Source of the DNA: Propioniciclava flava | GTDB taxonomy: Bacteria > Actinomycetota > Actinomycetes > Propionibacteriales > Propionibacteriaceae | DNA: 64,000 bases | Direction of reading: 5' to 3' | Assembly: GCF_004126535.1 (NCBI RefSeq) | Contig: NZ_PPCV01000005.1 | Coordinates: 124,001-188,000, forward strand | Program-made: the position numbers and the translations under genes | The notes under the pieces: generated by a model | Told to the model about the DNA's origin: nothing | Databases searched by the model: none | What the model saw: only the letters and a program-made list of their open reading frames with translations | In this document: positions 35,260-43,888 of the stretch, one piece after another | Numbering within the stretch: the first letter of the stretch is position 1 | How the letters are laid out: each line of letters starts with the position of its first letter

Positions 35260-36018
35260 ATGATCGAGGTGCAGGATGTCCGGGACATGGGGGAGGCGCT
35301 CGGCAATGCCGGTGCCGTGCTGCGCGCGAATGCCGGTAGCGCAGGGCTGAATGCCCCCGTTCCCACCTGCGCCGGCTGGAGCGTCGCTGATCTGGTGGCT
35401 CACACTGGGCAGGTGCACCGCTGGGCTGCCGCTCAGTTGGCCCACCGGCCTCTGCAGCCGGAGGCCGAGGTGCTGGCCGAGGCGGCCTTGGTGCCCGACC
35501 TGCTCGACTGGCTGGACGACGGCCTCGTCGATCTCCTCAACGTGTTGGCCACCACACCCGCCGACGCGGAGGGTCCCTTCTTCCTGCCGGGGGCGCCGCG
35601 CCTGCGGGACGCCTGGCTGCGGCGGATGGTGCACGAAACCTCCGTCCATGCGATCGATGCGATGGCGGCCCGGCTGGGCCGTGAGGTGACGGCGTCGCAG
35701 GTGTGGTTGTCCCCAAGCCTGGCCGCCGATGGGGTGGACGAGTTCCTCACCGGTTTTCTGGCGCGCGATGCGCCGCTGCGGGCCGACTCGCCCCGCCGGG
35801 TCCGCTTCGACGCCACCGATGTGCAGCGATCCTGGCTGGTCCGCTTCGACGCCGACGCGGTGGTGACCACCCGGCTCGATGCGGAGGAGCCCGCCGACGT
35901 GGTCGTCACGGGCACCGCGCGGGAGCTTTACCTGCAGGTATGGAACCGGGGCGAAGGGGGAGCCAGCACCGACCCCCAGTGGTGGGCCACCTGGCGCTCG
36001 GCCGTGCGGGTGCTCTGA
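35260..36018 (+). CDS. Maleylpyruvate isomerase family, mycothiol-dependent enzyme
   Basis: Protein of 252 residues of the DinB-like/MDMPI superfamily (TIGR03083 type). The N-terminal four-helix domain carries CAGWSVADLVAHTGQVHRW, with the first metal-binding His in VAHTG. A second His pair appears in MVHETSVHAIDA. The C-terminal ~80 residues form the small alpha/beta domain found in these proteins. They use mycothiol, the actinobacterial thiol, in isomerisation or S-transfer; the substrate here is unknown. The start ATG 35260 is set by the TAGGGT box; a GTG at 35251 falls inside the box. Confidence 0.85.
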   Translation: MIEVQDVRDMGEALGNAGAVLRANAGSAGLNAPVPTCAGWSVADLVAHTGQVHRWAAAQLAHRPLQPEAEVLAEAALVPDLLDWLDDGLVDLLNVLATTPADAEGPFFLPGAPRLRDAWLRRMVHETSVHAIDAMAARLGREVTASQVWLSPSLAADGVDEFLTGFLARDAPLRADSPRRVRFDATDVQRSWLVRFDADAVVTTRLDAEEPADVVVTGTARELYLQVWNRGEGGASTDPQWWATWRSAVRVL

Positions 36019-36023
36019 GGCGC

Positions 36024-36821
36024 ATGCGCATCACGATCACCGATCCTGGCGACCCCCGGCTGTCCGACTATGTGGCCCTGCGCGACACCAGCCTGCGTAA
36101 GGCCGTCGAGACCGAGCGCGGCCTGTTCATCGCCGAGGGGGAGAAGGTCATCCGCCGGGCGCTGGAGGCGGGTTATCAGCCTCGCTCCTTCCTGCTCGCT
36201 GAGCGTTGGCTCCCCGGGCTCGCCGACGTGCTGGCCCCGCACGAGGACGTGCCGCTCTACGTCGTGACCGAGGACATGGCCGAGGCCGTGACCGGTTTTC
36301 ACGTCCACCGGGGCGCCTTGGCGTCTCTGCATCGCCGCCCGCCCACACCGATGGCGGATTTGTTGGGTGCGCGTCGCCTGGTCGTCGCCGAAGACATCGT
36401 CGATCACACCAATGTGGGGGCGCTGCTCCGTAACGCCGCCGGGCTGGGGTGGGACGGGGTGCTGCTGGCCCCCCGAGCCGCAGATCCTCTCTACCGGCGG
36501 GCGATCAAGGTCAGCATGGGCACCGTGTTCTCGTTGCCGTGGGCGCGGGTCGACGACTGGGCGAGCGCGCTGCCGCGCCTACGGGAGGCGGGCTTTACCG
36601 TGGTGGCGCTCGCTCTCACGCCCGATGCGATCAGCCTGGACGCGTTCGTGGCGGCGGGCGTCCCCGACAAGGTGGCTGTCGTGGTGGGGACCGAGGGCGA
36701 CGGGCTGTCGCAACGATGGATCGATCAGGCAGATGCCGTCGTGTCGATCCCGATGCAGCACGGCGTCGACTCGCTCAATGTCGCGGCAGCGACAGCGGTC
36801 GCGTGCTGGGCCCTGCGCTGA
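36024..36821 (+). CDS. SpoU/TrmH-family RNA 2'-O-methyltransferase
   Basis: SPOUT methyltransferase of 265 residues acting on tRNA or 23S rRNA with SAM. The N-terminal substrate-binding domain (RGLFIAEGEKVIRRALEAG) is followed by the trefoil-knot domain with the three family motifs: EDIVDHTNVGALLRNA (Asn and Arg), VVVGTEGDGLS, and SIPMQHGVDSLNVAAA. It starts 6 nt after the preceding stop and is probably in the same operon. The exact RNA target is unknown, so no symbol is given. Confidence 0.93.
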   Translation: MRITITDPGDPRLSDYVALRDTSLRKAVETERGLFIAEGEKVIRRALEAGYQPRSFLLAERWLPGLADVLAPHEDVPLYVVTEDMAEAVTGFHVHRGALASLHRRPPTPMADLLGARRLVVAEDIVDHTNVGALLRNAAGLGWDGVLLAPRAADPLYRRAIKVSMGTVFSLPWARVDDWASALPRLREAGFTVVALALTPDAISLDAFVAAGVPDKVAVVVGTEGDGLSQRWIDQADAVVSIPMQHGVDSLNVAAATAVACWALR

Positions 36822-36827
36822 ACGATC

Positions 36828-37418
36828 TCACTCGTCGCCGGTGACCTTCTTGGGGTGCACGGGCCAGTCGGCGGGGTAGAGGTGCGCCAGATCGTTCTTT
36901 TGCTGCTCGAGCTTGCGGAAGGAACGCGCCGAGAGCCGGTCGCCGAACACCGTGCCATTGAGGTGATCAGTCTCGTGTTGAAGGCAGCGCGCCAGCAGGC
37001 CGGTGCCCTCAACGGTGATCTCCTCGCCCCACGGGTCCTGCCCGACGCAGGTGGACAAGTCCGGGCGGGCCAACGGCTGGTAGCCACCGGGGAAGGACAG
37101 GCAGCCTTCCTCGGTCGATTCCAGGTGTCGAGCCTTACCCGTCGGCGTGGTCACCACCGGATTGCAGAACGCCCCGGCTTGGATCCGGTCGTCCCCATCG
37201 GGGCACTCGTAGACGAACAAGGCGATGCCGCGCCCCACCTGTGTCGCGGCCAAGCCGACACCGTTGGCGGCACGCATGGTGGCGAACATGTCGCGGACGA
37301 GCGTGCGCAGGTCGTCGTCGAACTCGGTGATCGGTGCGGTCTGCTCATGCATCACCGGCTCACCCCAGCGAGTGATGGGCAGCACAGTTCCACCGGTCAT
37401 CAAGTCGGTGATGGGCAT
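36828..37418 (-). CDS. def: Peptide deformylase
   Basis: Fe/Zn enzyme removing the N-formyl group from nascent proteins, 196 residues. All three motifs are present: GVGLAATQVG, EGCLSFPG with the metal-binding Cys, and QHETDHLNG (HExxH class). The start is ATG 37418, preceded by AAGGAGT. Longer in-frame codons upstream are antisense to xerC. It converges on the SpoU gene with a 6-nt gap and diverges from xerC. Confidence 0.96.
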   Translation of the reverse strand: MPITDLMTGGTVLPITRWGEPVMHEQTAPITEFDDDLRTLVRDMFATMRAANGVGLAATQVGRGIALFVYECPDGDDRIQAGAFCNPVVTTPTGKARHLESTEEGCLSFPGGYQPLARPDLSTCVGQDPWGEEITVEGTGLLARCLQHETDHLNGTVFGDRLSARSFRKLEQQKNDLAHLYPADWPVHPKKVTGDE

Positions 37419-37477
37419 TACGGGACTCCTTGCGTGGCAGCGTTTCGACAACGGGGCCATTCTGGCACGCTGACGCC

Positions 37478-38479
37478 ATGGAGCCTGTGACGCGCCCGCC
37501 GCGTGAGGGCGAGCGACCAGACGAACCGCAAGGCCCGCAGACGCCACCGCCTGCCGAAGTCCCTCAGGGTTTGATGCAGGCCTCGACTGCCTGGGGCGAG
37601 CATCTCCATTGGGAAAGGAACTTGGCCGAGCACACCCGGCGCGCCTACGCCGGGGACCTCGACGACCTGGCCACCTGGGCGGCCCGTCACGGGGTCGGGG
37701 CATGGGGCGAGGTCGATCATCGGCTGTTGCGGGCCTGGCTGGCCGACCTGCATCGGCGAGGTGCCGAACGCGCGACGATGGCGCGGCGCGCGACCGCAGC
37801 CCGGATGTTCTTCCGTTGGGCCCAGACACGGGGATACACCCGAGCCAACCCGGCGAGCGCCTTGGAGGCGCCGCGAACCGACCGGGCGTTGCCGCCGACA
37901 CTGGAGCGGGGCGCGGCCACCGATCTCTTCACGCACCTCGAGGACGCCGTGGCCCAGGCGACAGACCCCAAGACTGAAGCGATGGCCCAACGCGATCTGG
38001 CCATGATCGAAGTGCTGTATTCCTGCGGCCTGCGGGTCGCCGAGTTGTGCAGCCTGACCCCCGATCAGATCGACTGGGATCGTGATCTTCTCCACGTGGT
38101 GGGCAAGGGCGACAAGGAACGCAGCACCCCCGTGGGGCGACCCGCCGAACGCGCCTTGCAGGCCTGGCTGGGCGTCCGGCCGCGCCTGGCGGCCGCTGGC
38201 GTGGCGGAGGTCTTCGTGGGGGCACGGGGCGCTGCCATCGACCCGCGCGTCGTGCGGCGTGTGGTGCATGCCGCGCTGGCGGCGATCCCCGAGGCGCCCG
38301 ACCTGGGCCCGCACGGCCTGCGTCACGCGATGGCCACGCACCTGCTGGAAGGTGGGGCCGACCTGCGTAGCGTTCAGGAGATGCTCGGGCACGCGTCGTT
38401 GGCGACGACCCAGATTTACACCCACGTCACCAACGAACGCCTGCGAGAGGCGTTCCGTCAGGCCCATCCACGAGCCTGA
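37478..38479 (+). CDS. xerC: Tyrosine recombinase XerC
   Basis: Site-specific recombinase resolving chromosome dimers at dif, 333 residues. The N-terminal core-binding domain (about 30-130) is followed by the catalytic domain with Arg in YSCGLRVAELCSL, Lys in GKGDKER, His/Arg in HGLRHAMATHLL, and His...Tyr in LGHASLATTQIYTH. A 30-residue Pro/Glu-rich N-terminal extension precedes the usual start. Its chromosomal neighbourhood (def, M23 peptidase, rpsB) marks it as the housekeeping Xer protein, not a phage integrase. Confidence 0.93.
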   Translation: MEPVTRPPREGERPDEPQGPQTPPPAEVPQGLMQASTAWGEHLHWERNLAEHTRRAYAGDLDDLATWAARHGVGAWGEVDHRLLRAWLADLHRRGAERATMARRATAARMFFRWAQTRGYTRANPASALEAPRTDRALPPTLERGAATDLFTHLEDAVAQATDPKTEAMAQRDLAMIEVLYSCGLRVAELCSLTPDQIDWDRDLLHVVGKGDKERSTPVGRPAERALQAWLGVRPRLAAAGVAEVFVGARGAAIDPRVVRRVVHAALAAIPEAPDLGPHGLRHAMATHLLEGGADLRSVQEMLGHASLATTQIYTHVTNERLREAFRQAHPRA

Positions 38480-38502
38480 TCGGCTCTCGCCGGTCGGCGT
38501 GA

Positions 38503-39471
38503 TCACCCCAGCCATGGCAAGGGATCGACCTGGCGTCCGTTTGCTTTGACGCTGAAATGCAGGTGACACCCCGTCGACCACCCGGTGCTGCCCATGGTCC
38601 CGACCTGCTGACCTCGGGTGACCTGATCACCCACCCGCACGCGATAGCCCTGGGCGTGCAAGTAGACGGTCTGGAGGTTCACCCCGTTGACCCTCCCGTG
38701 ATCGAGGATGAGGCGCCAACCCCCCGAAGAATCGAACCCCATGTGGCTCACCCTGCCGTCGGCAGCGGCCGACAGCGGTGTGCCGCAGGCGTTCGACAAG
38801 TCGATGCCGGCATGGAGTCGCCATTCGTGAAAGATCGGGTGAAAGCGTGGCCCAAAGCGTGAACCCAGCCGCGCGTCGGCAGGGCGTCCCAACGCTCCTT
38901 GCCCTGCGAGGAGAGCATCCGGCGTCAGTGCAGGGAGCGCCTGCGCGGCCTCGGCACGTTCCCGGACCCGGCGACCCACGGCCTCCGCCGCCGAATCAGG
39001 CAGCAAGAGGGGAGCCTCCTGGGTACCCGGAAGAGGGTCCAGATACGTGTCGCCGCGCTTGAGTCCCCAGTGCAGGCACGCCGGAGCAGGGCACGGCTGA
39101 TGCCCGGCGTCCAGAACGCCGAGAGGATCGCCTTGCTTGACCCGCTGCCCGACCGGCACCGTCGCCGTGACGGGCTCCAAGGTGGTGCGAGTGTCGCCGT
39201 GGTCAAGGACCAAGACGGCTCGCCCGGCCAGTGTTTGGGCATACGTCACCACGCCGTCGCGGGGAGCCACGATGACGTCGCCTGGCTGGCCCGCCACATC
39301 GATGCCCCGGTGACCGGACCCCCAGGCCACCTCGGGAGGGTCGAATCCGCGAACGACGGCCCCAGACAAGGGCCAGCCTCCTGCCGCGTGGGCCGGTGGA
39401 ACCTGGCCGAGAGCGATCAGCCCGATGAGCAGCGCCGTGGCCCACACACGGCGCGCAAACGTGGCAGCCAT
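38503..39471 (-). CDS. Secreted M23 metallopeptidase with two LytM-like domains
   Basis: Protein of 322 residues with an N-terminal signal peptide (hydrophobic stretch then AHAAGG). A first LytM-like domain (about 40-125) keeps HRGID but ends in CLHWG, where the usual metal-binding HxH is CxH, so it is probably inactive. A linker with Ala/Arg-rich helices follows, then a second LytM domain (about 200-320) with complete HAGID and GCHLHF motifs. The enzyme should cut or bind peptidoglycan peptides outside the membrane. ATG 39471 has AAGGAG. Location beside rpsB is common in actinobacteria. Confidence 0.9.
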   Translation of the reverse strand: MAATFARRVWATALLIGLIALGQVPPAHAAGGWPLSGAVVRGFDPPEVAWGSGHRGIDVAGQPGDVIVAPRDGVVTYAQTLAGRAVLVLDHGDTRTTLEPVTATVPVGQRVKQGDPLGVLDAGHQPCPAPACLHWGLKRGDTYLDPLPGTQEAPLLLPDSAAEAVGRRVRERAEAAQALPALTPDALLAGQGALGRPADARLGSRFGPRFHPIFHEWRLHAGIDLSNACGTPLSAAADGRVSHMGFDSSGGWRLILDHGRVNGVNLQTVYLHAQGYRVRVGDQVTRGQQVGTMGSTGWSTGCHLHFSVKANGRQVDPLPWLG

Positions 39472-39833
39472 GAGAACTCCTTTCGCTCCCCACACAGGTA
39501 TCGGGGGTGCCGGAACGTTAGGCGGCCCGCGTCACGGCCCCCGGGCATCAGTGCCGGGCCGAACGCGATCACAGGGCAGCGGTCGCAGAAGACCGGACGG
39601 AGAGTTGGAGGGATTTGGTGAGGCCCCCGGGCAGGGCCGTAAGATAGAGGCAGCGACCCGGCTGGCGCCGGATCGACTACGCGTGCAGACCACCGTCTTC
39701 TCACCATCGGTCCCCGACAGGGGGCGGCGAGGGGCGCTGCACCAGGCAGGGCCGATGGTCGGTCCTGAACAACCGAGACTGGCATCACCATGCCCGCGCC
39801 TGTGCGCGAGTGATGCCGCAGAAAGGAACGGCC
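39472..39833 (+). other. Divergent intergenic region and rpsB leader
   Basis: A 362-nt non-coding stretch between the M23 peptidase and rpsB. It must hold both divergent promoters. The rpsB side has a likely -10 at 39639 and a leader of about 180 nt containing a mini-ORF (39790-39813, MPAPVRE) whose TGA overlaps an in-frame upstream ATG of rpsB. Ribosomal protein S2 commonly represses its own mRNA through the leader; no known leader consensus could be matched by eye. Confidence 0.5.
39639..39644 (+). promoter_or_regulatory. Candidate -10 box for the rpsB-tsf operon
   Basis: TAAGAT with TTGGTG 19 bp upstream (39614-39619). Transcription would start near 39651. Confidence 0.35.
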
Positions 39834-40733
39834 ATGGCCGTCGTGACCACGCGTCAACTGCTGGAAAGTGGTGTCCACTTCGGGCACCAGACCCGCCGCT
39901 GGAACCCGAAGATGAAGCGCTTCATCCTCGGCGAGCGCAACGGCGCTTACATCATCGACCTGCGCCAGTCGCTGACCTACATCGACAAGGCTTACGGCTT
40001 CGTCAAGGAGACCGTCGCGCGCGGCGGGCAGATCTTGTTCGTCGGTACCAAGAAGCAGGCTCAGGAAGCCATTGCTGAGCAGGCGACCCGCGTCGGGATG
40101 CCCTATGTCAACCAGCGCTGGCTGGGCGGCATGCTCACCAACTTCGCCACGATCTCCAAGCGGACCGCGAAGATGAAGGAGCTCGAAGCTCTCGACTTCA
40201 CCAACGCGGCGGGCTCCGGCCTGACGAAGAAGGAACTCCTCCAGGAGGAGCGCAAGAAGGACAAGCTCGAGAAGACCCTGGGCGGCATCCGCGACATGCA
40301 CCGCCTCCCGCAGGCCGTGTGGATCGTTGACACCAAGAAGGAGCACCTCGCCATCGACGAGGCGCGCAAGCTGCACATCCCGATCGTCGGCATCCTCGAC
40401 ACCAACTGCGATCCCGACGAGGTCGACTACGCGATCCCGGGCAACGACGACGCCATCCGCTCCGTCGCCCTGCTGACCCGCATCATCGCCGACGCCGCCG
40501 CCGAGGGCCTGCTGCAGCGCAGCCAGGGTGGGGCATCGGCTGGTACCACCGAAGCCGAGCCGATGGCTGAGTGGGAGCGCGAACTGCTTGGTGCAGCCGC
40601 CGTTGAGCCCACCACGTCCGAGGCTGAGGCGCTGGAGGGCAGCGACGTCCAGGGCAACGAGCTCGTCGACGAGGTCGAGGGCGGCATCGCCCAGGCCGAC
40701 GCCGTCGACGCCCCCGCGTCCGACGCCAAGTGA
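39834..40733 (+). CDS. rpsB: 30S ribosomal protein S2
   Basis: Protein S2 of the small subunit, 299 residues. It opens with [20 protein letters not shown] and carries [29 protein letters not shown] and [11 protein letters not shown]-like sequence ([12 protein letters not shown]). The last ~60 residues form an acidic Ala/Glu/Asp-rich tail beyond the conserved fold, as in many actinobacteria. The start is ATG 39834 with AAAGGA; an in-frame ATG at 39813 would add seven residues but lacks a binding site. It is followed by tsf after 39 nt. Confidence 0.98.
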   Translation: MAVVTTRQLLESGVHFGHQTRRWNPKMKRFILGERNGAYIIDLRQSLTYIDKAYGFVKETVARGGQILFVGTKKQAQEAIAEQATRVGMPYVNQRWLGGMLTNFATISKRTAKMKELEALDFTNAAGSGLTKKELLQEERKKDKLEKTLGGIRDMHRLPQAVWIVDTKKEHLAIDEARKLHIPIVGILDTNCDPDEVDYAIPGNDDAIRSVALLTRIIADAAAEGLLQRSQGGASAGTTEAEPMAEWERELLGAAAVEPTTSEAEALEGSDVQGNELVDEVEGGIAQADAVDAPASDAK

Positions 40734-40772
40734 CCCTTACTCACCTGTTCAACGAAAGCGAGTTACGACGTC

Positions 40773-41585
40773 ATGGCGATCACTGCCGCTGATGTGAAGA
40801 AGCTCCGCGACGCCACCGGCGCGGGGATGATGGACGCCAAGAAGGCCCTCACCGAGGCCAACGGCGATTTCGAGGCTGCCACCGAGATCCTGCGGGTCAC
40901 CGGTGCGGCCAAGGTGAGCAGCCGCGCCGACCGTGAGGCCAGCAACGGTCTCGTGGCCGCCGCTGGTACCACGCTGGTGCAGCTGGGTGCCGAGACCGAC
41001 TTCGTCGCCAAGAACGAGGAGTTCGTGTCGCTGGCTGCCGCGATCGTCGATGCGGTTCAGGCCGCAGGCGCCGCTGATCTGGAGGCCGCCAAGGCCGTCC
41101 AGTTGGGTGACGTCACCATCGAGGAGGCTGTCTCCACCCTGTCCGCGAAGATCGGCGAGAAGCTCGAACTGGCCCAGGTGGCGACGTTCGAGGCTCCCGC
41201 TGCGGTCTACCTCCACCGCCGTAGCCAGGACCTGCCCCCGCAGGTCGGCGTGATGGTCGAGTACGAGGGCACCGAGGACGACGAGTTCGTTCGCGGTATC
41301 GCGATGCAGATCGCGGCCATGAGCCCCCAGTGGCTCGACCGCGACGCGGTTCCGGCCGAGGTGATCGAGAAGGAGCGTCACGTCGCCGAACTGACGGCCA
41401 AGGAAGAGGGTAAGCCCGAGCACATCATCGGTCGCATCATCGATGGACGCCTCAACGGCTTCTTCAAGGACGTCACGTTGCTGGAGCAGCAGTCGGTGTC
41501 CGATGACAAGAAGACCGTGGGGCAGTTGCTCAAGGACAACGGTGTGACCGTGAAGCGGTTCGTCCGCTTCTCCGTCGGCGCCTGA
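40773..41585 (+). CDS. tsf: Elongation factor Ts
   Basis: Nucleotide exchange factor for EF-Tu, 270 residues. The N-terminal UBA-like domain (LRDATGAGMMDAKKALTEANGD) and the core signature TDFVAKNEEF are present. GKPEHIIGRIIDGRLNGFF near the C-terminus matches the family. The downstream gene pyrH begins after a strong hairpin, so rpsB-tsf is probably a separate transcript with some read-through. Confidence 0.98.
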   Translation: MAITAADVKKLRDATGAGMMDAKKALTEANGDFEAATEILRVTGAAKVSSRADREASNGLVAAAGTTLVQLGAETDFVAKNEEFVSLAAAIVDAVQAAGAADLEAAKAVQLGDVTIEEAVSTLSAKIGEKLELAQVATFEAPAAVYLHRRSQDLPPQVGVMVEYEGTEDDEFVRGIAMQIAAMSPQWLDRDAVPAEVIEKERHVAELTAKEEGKPEHIIGRIIDGRLNGFFKDVTLLEQQSVSDDKKTVGQLLKDNGVTVKRFVRFSVGA

Positions 41586-41607
41586 GATCCACGCAATCCA
41601 CTACAGT

Positions 41608-41644
41608 GGCGTGCGCCTCCGGGGAGAATCCCGGGGCGCACGCC
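41608..41644 (+). terminator. Hairpin terminator after tsf
   Basis: 10-bp GC arms (41608-41617 and 41635-41644), 22 nt after the tsf stop, without a T-run as is usual in high-GC genomes. Confidence 0.65.
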
Positions 41645-41708
41645 ACCGCCGCATCCGGGCCCTGTCAGCTCCCGCCTGCGGTGAGCACCCGCCGATGAAG
41701 GAGTCCCG

Positions 41709-42419
41709 ATGGCCGCGTACGACCGCATCTTGCTGAAGCTGTCCGGGGAGGCGTTCGGGGGTGGGGCCGTCGGCGTCGATCCCGACATCATCGGCGGCAT
41801 CGCCGAGGAGATCGCTGAGATCTCGCGCGGCGGCACCCAGATCGCCATCGTCACCGGTGGAGGCAACTTCTTTCGCGGCGCCCAATTGCAGCAACGTGGG
41901 ATGGAACGCCGTCGCGCCGACTACATGGGCATGCTCGGCACCGTCATGAACTGCCTGGCCCTGCAGGACTTCCTGGAGCAGGCAGGCGTCGAAACGCGCG
42001 TGCAGACGGCCATCACGATGGGTCAGGTTGCCGAGCCCTACATTCCGTTGCGCGCCGTCCGTCACATGGAGAAGGGGCGCGTCGTCCTGTTTGGGGCGGG
42101 CTCGGGTATGCCGTTCTTCTCCACCGACACCGTTGCCGCGCAACGCGCCCTCGAGGTCGGGGCGCAGGTGCTGCTGATGAGTAAGAACGGCACCGATGGC
42201 GTCTACGACAGCGACCCGAAAACCAACCCTCAGGCACGTCGCTACGACGAACTGACCTACACCGATTTCCTCTCCCAGGACCTCAAGGTGGCCGACGCCA
42301 CCGCGATCAGCCTCGCGCGTGACAACGGGCTTCCCATGGTCTTCTTCGACCTCGGGGTTCGCGGCAACATCGCCCGGGTGGTCAATGGTGAGAAGATCGG
42401 TACCACGGTCCACGCCTGA
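41709..42419 (+). CDS. pyrH: UMP kinase
   Basis: Phosphorylates UMP to UDP with ATP, the entry to pyrimidine nucleotide synthesis. Length 236 residues of the amino-acid-kinase fold. [11 protein letters not shown] at the N-terminus, [32 protein letters not shown] (cited in part), [11 protein letters not shown] and [12 protein letters not shown] are all family motifs. The start is ATG 41709, preceded by AAGGAG. It leads the pyrH-frr-cdsA group. Confidence 0.97.
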   Translation: MAAYDRILLKLSGEAFGGGAVGVDPDIIGGIAEEIAEISRGGTQIAIVTGGGNFFRGAQLQQRGMERRRADYMGMLGTVMNCLALQDFLEQAGVETRVQTAITMGQVAEPYIPLRAVRHMEKGRVVLFGAGSGMPFFSTDTVAAQRALEVGAQVLLMSKNGTDGVYDSDPKTNPQARRYDELTYTDFLSQDLKVADATAISLARDNGLPMVFFDLGVRGNIARVVNGEKIGTTVHA

Positions 42420-42446
42420 CCACGATTCTTGACGAAGGGAACCGAC

Positions 42447-43004
42447 GTGATCTCCGAGATCCTCTCCAGCGCCGAACAGAAGATGAAGGCCACGGTCGAG
42501 CATGCCAAGGAGGAGTTCGCCGCCATCCGCACGGGCCGCGCTCACCCGGCCATGTTCAACAAGATCATGGTGGACTACTACGGCAGCCCGACCCCGCTGC
42601 AGCAGTTGGCCACCTTCCAGGTGCCGGAGGCGCGCGTGGTGCTGATCAGCCCGTTTGATCGCGGCTCCATGAACGACATCGAGAAGGCCATCCGGGATTC
42701 CGACCTTGGCGTCAACCCGGCCAACGACGGCCAGCATGTGCGCATCGTCTTGCCGCAGCTCACCGAGGATCGCCGCAAGGAGTACGTCAAGCTCGCCAAG
42801 TCCAAGGCCGAAGAGGGGCGCGTCGCGGTTCGCGGCAACCGCCGTAACGCCGTCGATGCCGTGAAGAAGCTCGAAAAGGACAAGGAGATCGGCGAGGACG
42901 ACGCCCGCGGCGCCGAGAAGCACCTCGATCAGCTCACCAAGAAGTACGAAGAGCAGATTAACGAGCTTTTCAAGGCCAAGGAAGCGGAACTGATCGAGGT
43001 CTGA
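42447..43004 (+). CDS. frr: Ribosome recycling factor
   Basis: Releases ribosomes from mRNA after termination together with EF-G, 185 residues. RTGRAHPAMFNKIMVDYYGSPTPL (cited in part), QVPEARVVLISPFDRGS, and NDGQHVRIVLPQLTEDRRKE follow the family pattern. The start is GTG 42447 with AAGGGA at good spacing; a TTG at 42429 would add six residues without a binding site. Its stop overlaps the cdsA start as TGATGA. Confidence 0.97.
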   Translation: MISEILSSAEQKMKATVEHAKEEFAAIRTGRAHPAMFNKIMVDYYGSPTPLQQLATFQVPEARVVLISPFDRGSMNDIEKAIRDSDLGVNPANDGQHVRIVLPQLTEDRRKEYVKLAKSKAEEGRVAVRGNRRNAVDAVKKLEKDKEIGEDDARGAEKHLDQLTKKYEEQINELFKAKEAELIEV

Positions 43005-43876
43005 TGACCGACACCGCAGCCCCGCCCCCCAAGAAGCGGTCGGCGGGGCGCGACCTGCCCGCCGCGATCGCGGTCGGGGTCGGGCTGGTCGCCATCGTGG
43101 TCGCCACGCTGGCGTGGTGGCATTGGGGGTTCATTCTTCTGGTGGCGGTCGCCCTCTCGCTGGGGGCCATCGAGTTATCGAACGCGCTAGCCCGCCTCGG
43201 TATGCGCGCCGAGATCGTGCCCATCGTCATCGGTACGACCGCGATGGTGATCGGTACCTACGCTGCGGCTACCGGCGTCGGGTTCCGCCTGATGTCGTGG
43301 CATTCCGTCTTGTTGACGTTCCTCGGGGCGACTGTGTTGGCGGTCTTGATCGTGCGGTTCCCCCGTGGTCACGAGAACTTCGTGCGCGATGCTGCCGCGT
43401 CGGTGTTCATCATCGGCTACATCACGTTGCTGGGTTCCTTCACGGCGCTGATCCTCGCGGGTGAGCAGGGGGCCGCCCGCATGGTGACGTTCCTGCTGTG
43501 CGTGGTCGCGAACGACACCGGTGGGTATGTGGTGGGCGTGCTGTTTGGCCGCCGGCCGTTGGCCCCAGCCATCAGTCCGAAGAAGACCTGGGAGGGGCTG
43601 GCTGGGTCGGTGCTCTTCGCGTGCGTGGTCGGCGGTCTGCTTGCTGCGTTCGTGCTGGGGGTCGCCTGGTGGATCGGGGTGATCATCGGCGTGGTGTGCG
43701 TATTCTTCGGCACCTGCGGGGATCTCATCGAGAGCGCGGTCAAGCGCGATGTTGGCATCAAGGACATGAGTTCTTTCCTGCCTGGGCATGGTGGAGTCAT
43801 GGATCGCATCGACGCGATGCTGGTGGCCGCCGCGCCCGCCTGGCTGGTCATGTACCTGTTGGTCCCCGGCGGGTAG
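43004..43876 (+). CDS. cdsA: Phosphatidate cytidylyltransferase
   Basis: Makes CDP-diacylglycerol from phosphatidate and CTP, feeding all phospholipid synthesis. Length 290 residues with around eight hydrophobic segments. The family signature SAVKRDVGIKDMSSFLPGHGG and the DRID ending are intact. An N-terminal 20-residue Pro/Lys-rich cytoplasmic tail is present. It is translationally coupled to frr by a one-base overlap. Confidence 0.95.
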   Translation: MTDTAAPPPKKRSAGRDLPAAIAVGVGLVAIVVATLAWWHWGFILLVAVALSLGAIELSNALARLGMRAEIVPIVIGTTAMVIGTYAAATGVGFRLMSWHSVLLTFLGATVLAVLIVRFPRGHENFVRDAAASVFIIGYITLLGSFTALILAGEQGAARMVTFLLCVVANDTGGYVVGVLFGRRPLAPAISPKKTWEGLAGSVLFACVVGGLLAAFVLGVAWWIGVIIGVVCVFFGTCGDLIESAVKRDVGIKDMSSFLPGHGGVMDRIDAMLVAAAPAWLVMYLLVPGG

Positions 43877-43888
43877 CCTGTCTGCGCC

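Noticed and set aside
37478-38479. Tyrosine recombinase as a sign of a prophage or integrative element
   Set aside because: Its length, motifs and neighbourhood (def, M23, rpsB) fit housekeeping XerC. No attachment repeats or phage genes were seen.
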